41,855 nt of DNA from an uncultured Gammaproteobacteria bacterium. Lineage in GTDB: Bacteria; Pseudomonadota; Gammaproteobacteria; JAADHQ01. The translations under genes and the position numbers were made by a program. The notes beneath the pieces are model-generated. The model was not told the DNA's origin. It did not search any database and saw nothing but the letters and a program-made list of their open reading frames with translations. Location: contig CAMYJD010000029.1 of assembly GCA_947258655.1 (NCBI GenBank), positions 1 through 41,855 on the forward strand. Reading direction: 5' to 3'. The stretch's first letter is position 1; each line of letters starts with the position of its first letter. Below are positions 18,579 through 26,148 of this stretch, piece by piece.

Positions 18579-19525
18579 TCCAGATTACTAAGCACACTTT
18601 TCAGGTCTACTGGTAATGGCGTGTTCAGTTGTAGGGTTTCGTCCTGACCGGGCAATAACAGTTCCAGCCAGTGCGAGTGCAGGAACAGGCGTCCAAGCCC
18701 TTTGCTCCTGATCCATTGGTTATATTCTCTGTCACCATATTTTTTATCTCCCGCAACGGGATGTCCGGTATGCGCAGCATGTACCCTGATTTGGTGGGTG
18801 CGCCCGGTTTCCAACTCAACCTCCATTAGGCAAAGCCGCTCATATTGCTGCAGTGGAGTGAAATGGGTCACCGCAGCCTTACCGTCGGCATCGACTTCAA
18901 CCATGCGCTCCCCGCCCTGCAGGATATTTTTTCTTAGTGGGGCCGACACGGTCTTTTTTCCACCCTTCCAGGTACCAGCCACACCAGCAAGGTATTTCTT
19001 GATCACCCTTCCCTGCTTGAATTGTTCATGCAAAAAAGTAAGGGTTTTACGGTTTTTTGCCAGTATCAGGCATCCGCTGGTTTCACGGTCGAGACGATGG
19101 ACCAGTTCCAGATAATCTTGTTCTGGCCTGATTGCCTTGACGATATCAATCAATCCGAACGACAATCCGCTGCCCCCGTGCACGGCCAGGCCGGACGGCT
19201 TGTTGACAACAAGGCAATCATCATTCTCATAGAGCACGCTGGCATCAATTTCCTGTAACAATCCAGGTGGCAACCTGGGTGCCGTATCTTCCTGCTGGGT
19301 AACCGGTGGCACCCTGACCATATCCCCTACTTTTAACCTGTGATTAGGCTTTATCCTGCCTTTGTTGACACGCACCTGGCCTTTTCTGATCAGACGATAG
19401 ATTCGCGACTTGGGCACGCCCTTGAGTATGCGTGACAGATAATTGTCAATCCGTTGACCATCCTGATCTTCCTTGATTTCAATTACTTGTACCCCTCTCG
19501 GGGCATGTTTTGTCAATTCATTCAT
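18575..19525 (-). CDS. rluC: 23S rRNA pseudouridine synthase (RluC/RluD family)
   Basis: The protein is 316 residues from the preferred start MNELTKHAPRG; an upstream in-frame ATG at 19576 would add 17 residues without similarity to RluC. An S4 RNA-binding domain (RIDNYLSRILKGVPKSRIYRLIRKGQVRVNKGRIKP) precedes the catalytic domain. That domain carries HRLDRETSG, with the catalytic aspartate at residue 146 of the short form. E. coli RluC makes pseudouridines 955, 2504 and 2580 of 23S rRNA. Divergent location to rne is the classic rluC context. It overlaps the downstream HAD gene by 4 nt. Confidence 0.93.
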   Translation of the reverse strand: MNELTKHAPRGVQVIEIKEDQDGQRIDNYLSRILKGVPKSRIYRLIRKGQVRVNKGRIKPNHRLKVGDMVRVPPVTQQEDTAPRLPPGLLQEIDASVLYENDDCLVVNKPSGLAVHGGSGLSFGLIDIVKAIRPEQDYLELVHRLDRETSGCLILAKNRKTLTFLHEQFKQGRVIKKYLAGVAGTWKGGKKTVSAPLRKNILQGGERMVEVDADGKAAVTHFTPLQQYERLCLMEVELETGRTHQIRVHAAHTGHPVAGDKKYGDREYNQWIRSKGLGRLFLHSHWLELLLPGQDETLQLNTPLPVDLKSVLSNLE

Positions 19526-19576
19526 TATTATATGATACCAGCTGGCCTGGTACAGTCCTATACGAATTGCCGTCAT

Positions 19577-19913
19577 GGCTAAACACTGCTATATTAGTGG
19601 GGCAAAAATCGTTTTTAGTACAATACATTACATTGGCTAGCCCCATTGAATGTATCTATGCAGACCCCAATATTAAATAAAGACGATTGTGGTTGCTCAC
19701 GTTCTTGCATAAACGTGACAAACCCGCAACAAAAAGAGATATGACGGCCACAACAGGCCTACATAAACGGATGCAACGAGCGGGTGCCAACACTCGGTAT
19801 TCATCGCTCCGTGAGCAGAATAAATTTTTAAAGAATTTTACAGCGCTTTGCACTCCTGACCTGTGCTGATGGCAGGAATAGTGGTTCTAGCTGAAGCGCC
19901 TGAGAGAACATAA
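19577..19913 (+). promoter_or_regulatory. Divergent rluC/rne intergenic region and probable rne leader
   Basis: There are 388 bp between the preferred rluC start and rne with no credible gene. In E. coli a roughly 360-nt rne leader mediates autoregulation by RNase E. A leader of similar size would fit here, but I cannot identify the E. coli hairpin by eye. Small frames on both strands across 19656-19869 overlap each other and are not considered coding. Confidence 0.4.
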
Positions 19914-22280
19914 ATGAAAAGAATGCTAGTTAACGCAACTCAGCAAGAGGAGTTGCGCGTTGCCATGGTTGATGGCCAAAGGTTGTATGATCTTGACCTT
20001 GAGACTTCCTCGAGGGAACAAAAAAAATCAAATATTTACAAGGCCCGCATCACCCGGATTGAACCCAGTCTGGAAGCCTGCTTTGTCGATTACGGTGCAA
20101 CCCGTCACGGCTTCCTGCCACTCAAGGAAATCGCCCGCAGTTATTTCAAACAGGATGTCAAACCCGGTGGTGGGCGCGTCAATATCAAGGATGTTGTCGT
20201 AGAAGGCCAGGAACTTGTTGTCCAGGTAGAAAAGGAAGAACGTGGCAATAAGGGTGCCGCTCTGACAACCTTTATCAGCCTTGCCGGCCGCTACCTGGTC
20301 CTGATGCCGAATAACCCCAGAGCTGGAGGGGTTTCGAGGCGCATCGAGGGTGAAGATCGCAACGAGATACGTGAGGCCATGGCGGCCCTGAATATCAAGG
20401 AAGGTATGGGCCTGATTGTCAGGACTGCAGGTGTCGGTCGCCAACATGAAGAACTGCAATGGGACCTGGATTACCTGGTACAGTTATGGGAAGCCATCGA
20501 GAAGGCATCCAGCGAGCGTTCCGCCCCGTTCCTGATTTACCAGGAAAGCAATGTTATTATTCGTGCCTTGCGCGATTATTTACGTACCGATATAGGCGAA
20601 ATTCTGATCGATAATGAGGCGCTCTATAAGGATGCCCACGAGTTTATGCAGCAGGTCATGCCGCATAACATGAGAAAACTAAAACACTACCAGGATAGCG
20701 TCCCGCTATTCACCCGTTACCAGATTGAAAGCCAGATAGAAACGGCCTTCAACCGTGAGGTGCGCCTGCCCTCTGGCGGTTCTATTGTCATCGATCATAC
20801 CGAGGCGCTGGTATCTATCGATATCAACTCTGCCAAGGCGACCAAAGGTGGTGACATCGAAGAAACCGCCCTGAACACCAATCTGGAGGCGGCGGAAGAG
20901 ATTGCCCGCCAGTTGCGCCTACGCGACCTGGGCGGACTGGTCGTTATTGACTTTATCGATATGTACCAGTCACGTAATCAACGTGAGGTTGAAAACCGCT
21001 TGCGTGAATCACTCAAGGTTGATCGTGCGCGCGTCCAGGTTGGCCGTATATCCAGGTTTGGTCTGCTGGAAATGTCTCGTCAGCGACTCAGTGCATCTCT
21101 AGGCGAAGCCAGCCAGATAGTCTGCCCCCGTTGCAATGGCCACGGCACCATTCGTGGTATCGAATCATTGGCGCTATCTGTCTTGCGCATCCTTGAAGAG
21201 GAATCCATCAAGGAAAAGACCTCCAGGGTCATCGCCCAGTTACCGGTCAATGTCGCCACCTTCCTGCTTAATGAAAAACGCAAAATGGTGACTGATATTG
21301 AATCGCGCAATCAGGTGGAACTGATCCTGATCCCGAATATCGGTCTGGAAACACCCAACTATGAAATCACCAGGATGCGTGCCGACGAAACGGTTGCAGA
21401 AGAAAGCAGCCATAAACTGGCCACTCAGATACTGCGTGAAGAACCTGAGTCAGGCCAGGTGAGTCAGCAGAAAATTGAAAGCGAGGTGCCGGCTGTCAGG
21501 TCGTTGACTCCATCTGCACCGGCGCCTGTTACTACGCGGACGGACAAAACCCCGGAAGGCAGTTTTATCAAGAACCTGTGGGGCAGTATCTTCGGTGTTA
21601 AAAAGGAAGAGAAAAAAGAGGAAAAGAAAGAAGCCAAGCCCAAGGCAACGACGCAAGCCAGGAAACCGCAGGCTGGCCGACGTCCGCAACAGGGTAAGGG
21701 GCAACCTGGCCGTGGCCGTAAGAGCACTTCCAAGCAACAGGAAGCACAAAAAGCCCAGTCGCAGCCCAAGCAGGCTCAGCGTCGTCAGGAATCTGCGAAA
21801 AAAGCAGAAGGTCGAAAGAGCACGGATCAAAAGAAGCCTGATGAGAAACAATCCGAACAGAAACAAGCCAGAAGTGAAGGCAGTAGAGGTAGCAGACGTG
21901 GTCGACGTGGTGGCCGTAACCGTAGCAGGAAACCTGACCAGACCAGAAATCAGAGTGGGGCCGCCAACCCTGATACAAGCACCGCGGCAGAAAAAACCAG
22001 TCCGCAAACTGTAGAACCCCGGGAAAAAGCGGATACAGCTAAAAAGGCTGGTTCCCCTGCTCCTGCAGACACCGGTTCATCTGCGCGCAAGAGTGATAGC
22101 CGAACTGCGCAGGAACCGTCACAATCTGCACCCGTCGCTCGACAAAAGGATACTGAGGCGGCAGCTGACAAGCCGAAAGCAGCAGTAAAGGATGCGGCCA
22201 AGCCTGTAGTTACACCTGACAAGGATCAGGTCGTCGAGAAAAAACAGGAAGCCTCAAAGACAAAGGTTGTTTCTGAATAG
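19914..22280 (+). CDS. rne: Ribonuclease E
   Basis: The 788-residue endoribonuclease has the complete catalytic half. An S1 RNA-binding domain lies at about 36-120 ([21 protein letters not shown]). The DNase I-like domain carries the magnesium aspartates D303 ([11 protein letters not shown]) and D346 (VVIDFIDM), matching E. coli numbering. The zinc-link CPRCNGHGT starts at C404. From about 500 onward the protein is low-complexity: Lys/Glu-rich (550-580), Arg/Gly-rich [15 protein letters not shown] (about 650-670) and Ala/Pro/Lys-rich to the end. This tail is shorter than in E. coli and probably binds RNA and degradosome partners. It ends before a clear terminator at 22303. Confidence 0.96.
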   Translation: MKRMLVNATQQEELRVAMVDGQRLYDLDLETSSREQKKSNIYKARITRIEPSLEACFVDYGATRHGFLPLKEIARSYFKQDVKPGGGRVNIKDVVVEGQELVVQVEKEERGNKGAALTTFISLAGRYLVLMPNNPRAGGVSRRIEGEDRNEIREAMAALNIKEGMGLIVRTAGVGRQHEELQWDLDYLVQLWEAIEKASSERSAPFLIYQESNVIIRALRDYLRTDIGEILIDNEALYKDAHEFMQQVMPHNMRKLKHYQDSVPLFTRYQIESQIETAFNREVRLPSGGSIVIDHTEALVSIDINSAKATKGGDIEETALNTNLEAAEEIARQLRLRDLGGLVVIDFIDMYQSRNQREVENRLRESLKVDRARVQVGRISRFGLLEMSRQRLSASLGEASQIVCPRCNGHGTIRGIESLALSVLRILEEESIKEKTSRVIAQLPVNVATFLLNEKRKMVTDIESRNQVELILIPNIGLETPNYEITRMRADETVAEESSHKLATQILREEPESGQVSQQKIESEVPAVRSLTPSAPAPVTTRTDKTPEGSFIKNLWGSIFGVKKEEKKEEKKEAKPKATTQARKPQAGRRPQQGKGQPGRGRKSTSKQQEAQKAQSQPKQAQRRQESAKKAEGRKSTDQKKPDEKQSEQKQARSEGSRGSRRGRRGGRNRSRKPDQTRNQSGAANPDTSTAAEKTSPQTVEPREKADTAKKAGSPAPADTGSSARKSDSRTAQEPSQSAPVARQKDTEAAADKPKAAVKDAAKPVVTPDKDQVVEKKQEASKTKVVSE

Positions 22281-22302
22281 ATACGACAGTGGACAGAAAA
22301 GT

Positions 22303-22332
22303 CGGCCAGATCCTGATGCCTGGCCGTTTTTT
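22303..22332 (+). terminator. Rho-independent terminator after rne
   Basis: CGGCCAG (22303-22309) and CTGGCCG (22320-22326) form a 7-bp stem with a 10-nt loop, followed by six T residues. It lies 23 nt past the rne stop. Confidence 0.85.
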
Positions 22333-22388
22333 GTTCAGTAGTTTATATTACGAAAGAGATCATACAACATCTGTTTGATGCCTGTAGC

Positions 22389-22859
22389 TCATAATCGTTT
22401 TTTCAGATCTTCCAGCAAACCCGTGGATGCCACTTCTATCAGGTCCAGCACCCGTTCAAATCCGGTCCGCCCGCCATAATACGGATCAGGTACCTCTTTG
22501 ACACCAAGATGAGGCGCATAATCAAGAAACAGTGATAATTTATGCTCAAGTCCTTCCGGTGCGATTGATGCCAGATGCCTGTAATTACTCTCATCCATAG
22601 CCAGGATATAATCAAACTCGAAAAAATCATCCTCAATAGCTTTACGCGCCCGTAGTTTCCGCAGATCAATATCCCTGCTAAACGCCGCTTCCTGGGCGCG
22701 CGGATCGGGTGGTTCGTCGATATGATAGGTATGAGTACCTGCTGAGTCTACAATCACACGGTCATCCAGACCTTCCTTATTGACAAGATCAAGAAATACA
22801 CCATGCGCGGTCGGAGAACGGCAGATATTACCCATACAAACAAAAAGTACCTTTAGCAC
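22389..22859 (-). CDS. Low-molecular-weight protein-tyrosine phosphatase
   Basis: The 156-residue protein carries the CX5R active site C8-MGNIC-R14-S at its N-terminus and the general acid D125 in DPYYGG (125-130), the defining pair of the family. SAGTHTYHIDEPPDPRA is also typical. Bacterial members dephosphorylate tyrosine kinases of exopolysaccharide synthesis or small phosphoesters, but no kinase or capsule gene is present here, so its partner is unknown. It stands alone, convergent with rne. A 950-bp gap lies on its upstream side. Confidence 0.93.
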   Translation of the reverse strand: MLKVLFVCMGNICRSPTAHGVFLDLVNKEGLDDRVIVDSAGTHTYHIDEPPDPRAQEAAFSRDIDLRKLRARKAIEDDFFEFDYILAMDESNYRHLASIAPEGLEHKLSLFLDYAPHLGVKEVPDPYYGGRTGFERVLDLIEVASTGLLEDLKKRL

Positions 22860-23254
22860 CTACATCTTCCTCATGTTTAAGCTCTTCCGAGTTTCTAGCC
22901 GAATAGTAATTACAGACAAGACTATATTCAACAACTATAAGGCGCAGTATTGTACAGGTATTGTTGACGCTACTGTATTTTTAAATTTGATATGCTAATG
23001 AATGCAGTATCATCCCCGGAGAAGTAAAAATGCGGGTATCGATACCATTGTGAGCAGAAAAACATAAAAAACCCATGGGCACCAGCCTCCAAGATGATTA
23101 CAGGCCTTCTTTAAACGACAATGTTTGCAGGACATACTTAACCTCTATTAGAACTTGATGCAGGCTTACAACAATCAAACAAACAATAAAAGCACTAACA
23201 TCAAGGTAAATACCATATTTCGTTAAATTCGACTTAAATCTAACTTATCTCATT
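22860..23254. other. Non-coding region upstream of the tyrosine phosphatase gene
   Basis: No credible gene is seen. It should hold the minus-strand promoter of the phosphatase gene. A perfect 12-bp palindrome, GGTATCGATACC, lies at 23035-23046. A seven-codon frame at 23030 with a GGAG-like site is too short to claim as a gene. Confidence 0.5.
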
Positions 23255-23273
23255 GATAATAATATATATTATC
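23255..23273. promoter_or_regulatory. Fur-like box (15 of 19 consensus positions)
   Basis: GATAATAATATATATTATC matches the Fur consensus GATAATGATAATCATTATC at 15 of 19 positions, with both outer hexamers intact. The local sequence is AT-rich, which raises the chance of a false match. It lies 24 bp ahead of a perfect FNR box and upstream of the proposed small RNA. Confidence 0.4.
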
Positions 23274-23296
23274 TCTAACAATTCACAGAATAACAA

Positions 23297-23310
23297 TTGA
23301 TCCAGATCAA
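23297..23310. promoter_or_regulatory. Perfect FNR/Anr box
   Basis: TTGATCCAGATCAA fits the FNR consensus TTGAT-N4-ATCAA exactly. The nearest plus-strand transcript that could use it is the structured region ending at the terminator at 23567. An AATAAT -10 candidate lies at 23340-23345. The nearest minus-strand gene start is about 440 bp away. Confidence 0.65.
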
Positions 23311-23349
23311 AATGTGAATAGATCACACACTTAATCCGCAATAATTCAC

Positions 23350-23567
23350 ATCCAGCATCTGCTATCTGGCATAACTTAAAAACAAGACCATGACCTGGCT
23401 GCATGGCGTAAATACCAGGTTAATGCTAGTCAGGGCACGGTGATAGCTTGTAATGGGATTACAAGCACTGACAAGTGGATCAGTTGATTCGATAAGTAAC
23501 AGATTCTAACGAAACATTATTATTGGGTTTCCTCCTGGGTTGGCGGGCTATTAAGCCCGCCTTTTTT
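23350..23567 (+). ncRNA. Candidate FNR-controlled small RNA with anti-Shine-Dalgarno tract
   Basis: Evidence is structural. The region starts after an FNR box and AATAAT -10 candidate and holds no credible frame. It contains ACCTGG/CCAGGT pairing (23393-23398 with 23415-23420). It also contains a perfect 9-bp hairpin, GCTTGTAAT-GGG-ATTACAAGC (23446-23466), enclosed by GTCAG/CTGAC. An unpaired TTTCCTCCTGGG stretch (about 23528-23539) complements the AGGAGG ribosome-binding sequence. It ends in an 8-bp terminator stem with a six-T tail. Known FNR-induced RNAs such as FnrS have comparable logic, and CCUCC tracts are used by several repressor small RNAs. The 5' end is a guess. The alternative is a long leader or read-through product of an unseen transcript. 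Confidence 0.5.
23542..23567 (+). terminator. Strong intrinsic terminator of the candidate small RNA
   Basis: GGCGGGCT (23542-23549), loop ATTA, AGCCCGCC (23554-23561) and T6 (23562-23567). No annotated gene ends just before it on the plus strand, which is why a small RNA is inferred. Confidence 0.92.
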
Positions 23568-23694
23568 ATCTACATCAGGTGATAAAAATCGGATGCCTGA
23601 CATCCATTAATATAAACCCGGGCGATTATATCAGGTATTCACTAACAGGACATAAAGGGGGGTAGCAAAGCCATACGTTCAATAAAATCAGTAG

Positions 23695-23786
23695 GATACA
23701 TAGATCACGTAGTTATTTAATTAATTATGTCAAATAATATTAAAGTTTTCTAATATCCTTACCGATACATTGGTCACGTTGTTACT
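23695..23786. repeat. 23-bp direct repeat pair upstream of the metalloprotease lipoprotein gene
   Basis: The sequence at 23695-23717 (GATACATAGATCACGTAGTT...) recurs at 23764-23786 (GATACATTGGTCACGTTGTT...) with 19 of 23 positions identical, starts 69 bp apart. The second copy ends 20 nt before the ATG at 23807. The common core is GATACATxGxTCACGTxGTTA. It may be a double operator or activator site; the binding protein is unknown. Confidence 0.5.
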
Positions 23787-23806
23787 AACCAAGAAGTGAA
23801 CAATCG

Positions 23807-24754
23807 ATGTCCCATTTATTCAAGCGGATTGTGTCTACATGCCTGCTGATTGCGAGTGTTGCCTTGCATGGCTGCTCAGGTTTGAGTACGAAAGCGGAAT
23901 CTACCTATATCCCGGCCAGCGTATTTCGTGATGATGTGAAAAATGTTTTGAATAGTTATGGTAATGAGGACATCCTGGAACACAGCATTTTCCGTCCGCA
24001 ATTTCTGAGTTATCTCGATACCATCAACCATGAAAAGGGCCCCATCGATATTCAGCGCTTACAACAGGCCATTGCTACATGGAATGCGGTCATGTCAGAA
24101 AGTAATGCACATATAGTCTTCAAGCCACTGCATTTTGAACGCCTGGCAGGCCTGTCTGATGAAAACGGTGACTGCAATACAATAAAATTCTGCCAAATCA
24201 CGGCTGAAGATCTTGAGCAAATCCGCACATGGAGTCACCTGTACCAAGATGATCTCTTTACATTTGAAGAGGATTCCGAGTACGAGTCATTTTATGATAC
24301 CTCTATCATCAGCAGCGTGGATTCCAACAGTACAGAACTCAACAAACTGTTACGACGTATTTATAAAGATCCAGTGGGTAGAAACCTGATCGAACATTGT
24401 ATTGCCACTGGAGTTAAATTCCGGGTCAGGGAACTCGAAGGAAAACATGGATACTATCAGCACAGTAATAATGTCATCGTTATTGATCCAAAGATTTTGT
24501 CCTATGAGTTCAATATGCGTTACATGATTCATGAGATGGTCCATGCGGTCCATGATGAAAGTAACAACTCGATTCAGGAAGAGGTGCTGGCTGAGCTGAT
24601 CGGCCTCGACACACAGAACCGCATTACAGGCATTCCAATGGAATTACACCCCTACGCTGTTTTTGTGCAGCATATTCTGCACCCGGATTACGGCAGGCTT
24701 GCGGTCTCGAATAATATTAAACAGAGTCTGAATAAAGTCGGTCTGGAGCTGTAA
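23807..24754 (+). CDS. Putative zinc-metalloprotease lipoprotein (HEXXH)
   Basis: The 315-residue protein has a signal peptide ending in a lipobox-like L20-H-G-C23, so it is probably a lipoprotein. No known family is recognised over its length. A zinc-protease motif H242-E-M-V-H246 sits in RYMIHEMVHAVHDESN, followed by EEVLAELIGLD (258-268), where E258, E259 or E263 could be the third ligand as in gluzincins. The region before it, NNVIVIDPKIL, is a beta-strand pattern common ahead of such helices. It lies behind a 23-bp direct repeat and in front of two small secreted proteins, which might be its substrates or partners (speculative). Confidence 0.65.
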   Translation: MSHLFKRIVSTCLLIASVALHGCSGLSTKAESTYIPASVFRDDVKNVLNSYGNEDILEHSIFRPQFLSYLDTINHEKGPIDIQRLQQAIATWNAVMSESNAHIVFKPLHFERLAGLSDENGDCNTIKFCQITAEDLEQIRTWSHLYQDDLFTFEEDSEYESFYDTSIISSVDSNSTELNKLLRRIYKDPVGRNLIEHCIATGVKFRVRELEGKHGYYQHSNNVIVIDPKILSYEFNMRYMIHEMVHAVHDESNNSIQEEVLAELIGLDTQNRITGIPMELHPYAVFVQHILHPDYGRLAVSNNIKQSLNKVGLEL

Positions 24755-24781
24755 TTCTCCGAAATTAAATAAAGATCAGGA

Positions 24782-24810
24782 TTAGCAGCTGCTAAGACAT
24801 ACGTACGTAT
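24782..24810. promoter_or_regulatory. Two adjacent perfect palindromes (14 bp and 12 bp)
   Basis: TTAGCAGCTGCTAA (24782-24795) and ATACGTACGTAT (24799-24810) are both perfect palindromes separated by 3 bp. They lie between the lipoprotein gene and the first small secreted protein gene. They look more like protein-binding sites than a terminator, since neither has a loop or a T tract. Confidence 0.4.
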
Positions 24811-24944
24811 CGAGCGCTAAATGCTACTTACACAAGTTTTATCGCAATGACCAAACATTATTGGTAATGACAGGTGACATGAATCACTGCTTGTATAGCG
24901 ACAGTAAAGAATTACTTTTTTGTTTAATAACTGGGAGATTTATT

Positions 24945-25349
24945 ATGAAACGTAAAAATCAAATCACTGGCATTATATGTTCGATGTTCCTGTTCGCAGG
25001 TAGCGCACAGGCATGTTACTACGAGGGTGACCCCGTTTTGACTGCATCGGGTTATGATACGCCTAAGACAAGCTCCAGTAGCAGTTGCTACTATGATGGC
25101 GATCCTGTCATGGAAAAGTCCGGTAACTATGATAGCCCTGCTATATCATATGAGGCAGGTGATTATTATACTGCCGATATGCCAGAAAAGGTCACCCACA
25201 ATGGCTCCGAAGAAAATGCAGAATTTTCTGCTTTTGAGGCTGATTGCGGGGATGCAGACGATTCTGCTATCAATAATGCTAGTGTCGATGCCAACAAGAC
25301 CAACACTAACGATGAGATGGAATGGATCCCGCAAAGCTGGAGCTTTTAA
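24945..25349 (+). CDS. Small secreted CYY-GDPV repeat protein, copy 1 (unknown family)
   Basis: The 134-residue protein starts at the ATG at 24945, behind GGGAGA, and not at the upstream frame opening at 24861. A Sec signal peptide (MKRKNQITGIICSMFLFAGSAQA) precedes the mature N-terminus CYYEGDPV. The mature part begins with two copies of C-Y-Y-x-G-D-P-V-x-x-x-S-G-x-Y-D-x-P, 24 residues apart. An acidic, Asn/Thr-rich region follows, and the protein ends in EWIPQSWSF. Three cysteines remain after cleavage. The A-Q-A-C site is not a good lipobox. I recognise no family or function. It is a paralogue of the next gene. Confidence 0.75.
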   Translation: MKRKNQITGIICSMFLFAGSAQACYYEGDPVLTASGYDTPKTSSSSSCYYDGDPVMEKSGNYDSPAISYEAGDYYTADMPEKVTHNGSEENAEFSAFEADCGDADDSAINNASVDANKTNTNDEMEWIPQSWSF

Positions 25350-25375
25350 GAACCATACTGCGAAGTATAGATCCA

Positions 25376-25410
25376 CATACCCGGTTGATAAATTCTGTTA
25401 ACCGGGTATG
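25376..25410 (+). terminator. 11-bp perfect hairpin after copy 1
   Basis: CATACCCGGTT (25376-25386) pairs perfectly with AACCGGGTATG (25400-25410) around a 13-nt loop. No T tract follows, so it may be a weak terminator or an RNA-stabilising 3' hairpin. A related hairpin sits behind copy 2 (26021-26048). Confidence 0.55.
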
Positions 25411-25585
25411 TCATTACCCTCCTCCGCTGCAGAATTTCCTCCCCGCTATTAACTCTTATTAACAATGTGAATATCACACAAAACTCCGGTAAATGCTCTC
25501 ACAGTAATTATTGACAACATGCATGATGATATCACTGTGCAATACATAACGATGTATGAAGGTTAATCATCCGAGGAGAAATAAA

Positions 25586-25993
25586 ATGAACATATATACT
25601 ATGGCTAGAGGAATAATCACTACATTCTGCTTACTTGCGGTTTCTGCTTTTGCTCAGGCATGTTACTACGAAGGTGATCCTGTATTAACACCATCGGGTT
25701 ATGATGTGCCGGTTACAAGTACCGATAGCGACTGCTACTATGGAGGTGATCCGGTAATGGAAAAATCGGGCCAATATGACACCCCGATAACACTGGCCGA
25801 GGGAAGCTATTACTACACAGCAGATCTGCAGGAAGGCATAAGCTACAGCGATAATTCAATAGAAATGACCGACTTTTCTGCATTCGAGCATGAAGCCGAC
25901 ACTGAAACCACAGGCGTGGTTGAAGTAACAGCAGCGCAACGTGATCTCGGCGATCATGAATGGTTGCCACAGGCCTGGACTCGTACATATTGA
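25586..25993 (+). CDS. Small secreted CYY-GDPV repeat protein, copy 2 (unknown family)
   Basis: The 135-residue protein starts at the ATG at 25586, with GAGGAG 8 nt upstream; the earlier in-frame start at 25556 lacks this site. A signal peptide ends in AFAQA before CYYEGDPVLTPSGYD. The second repeat unit is CYYGGDPVMEKSGQYDTP. YYYTADL, DFSAFE and the C-terminal EWLPQAW are shared with copy 1. Only two cysteines remain after cleavage, one in each repeat. Identity to copy 1 is highest over the first 45 mature residues and the C-terminus, and poor in the acidic linker, as expected when the repeats and tail carry the function. Function unknown. Confidence 0.75.
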   Translation: MNIYTMARGIITTFCLLAVSAFAQACYYEGDPVLTPSGYDVPVTSTDSDCYYGGDPVMEKSGQYDTPITLAEGSYYYTADLQEGISYSDNSIEMTDFSAFEHEADTETTGVVEVTAAQRDLGDHEWLPQAWTRTY

Positions 25994-26020
25994 TCCTTGT
26001 CTGTATGGAAGGAAAATACC

Positions 26021-26048
26021 CCCGGTTGATGCTTTTCGTTCAGCCGGG
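26021..26048 (+). terminator. 9-bp hairpin after copy 2
   Basis: CCCGGTTGA (26021-26029) pairs with TCAGCCGGG (26040-26048) with one T-G wobble around a 10-nt loop. Its CCCGGTTGAT left arm also occurs in the hairpin behind copy 1, suggesting that the duplicated unit included the 3' region. No T tract follows. Confidence 0.45.
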
Positions 26049-26148
26049 CGACACCTGAAGCATGCAGCTATTCATTATTCAGATCACAGCACAAGTCCTG
26101 GCAATATTCATGACCTTACCATGCAATATGCTTAATTACCCGCGAATG

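Noticed and set aside
21450-22007. Long antisense frames opposite the 3' half of rne
   Set aside because: They mirror the Lys/Arg/Ala-rich tail of RNase E, give Leu/Phe- or Ser-rich translations without family signatures and lack ribosome binding sites.
23030-23053. Seven-codon micro-ORF with a GGAG-like site
   Set aside because: Far too short to support without expression data, and it lies over a palindrome.
24861-24944. Upstream 28-codon extension of secreted protein copy 1
   Set aside because: It would bury the signal peptide, whereas the ATG at 24945 has a good ribosome binding site and matches the start of copy 2.
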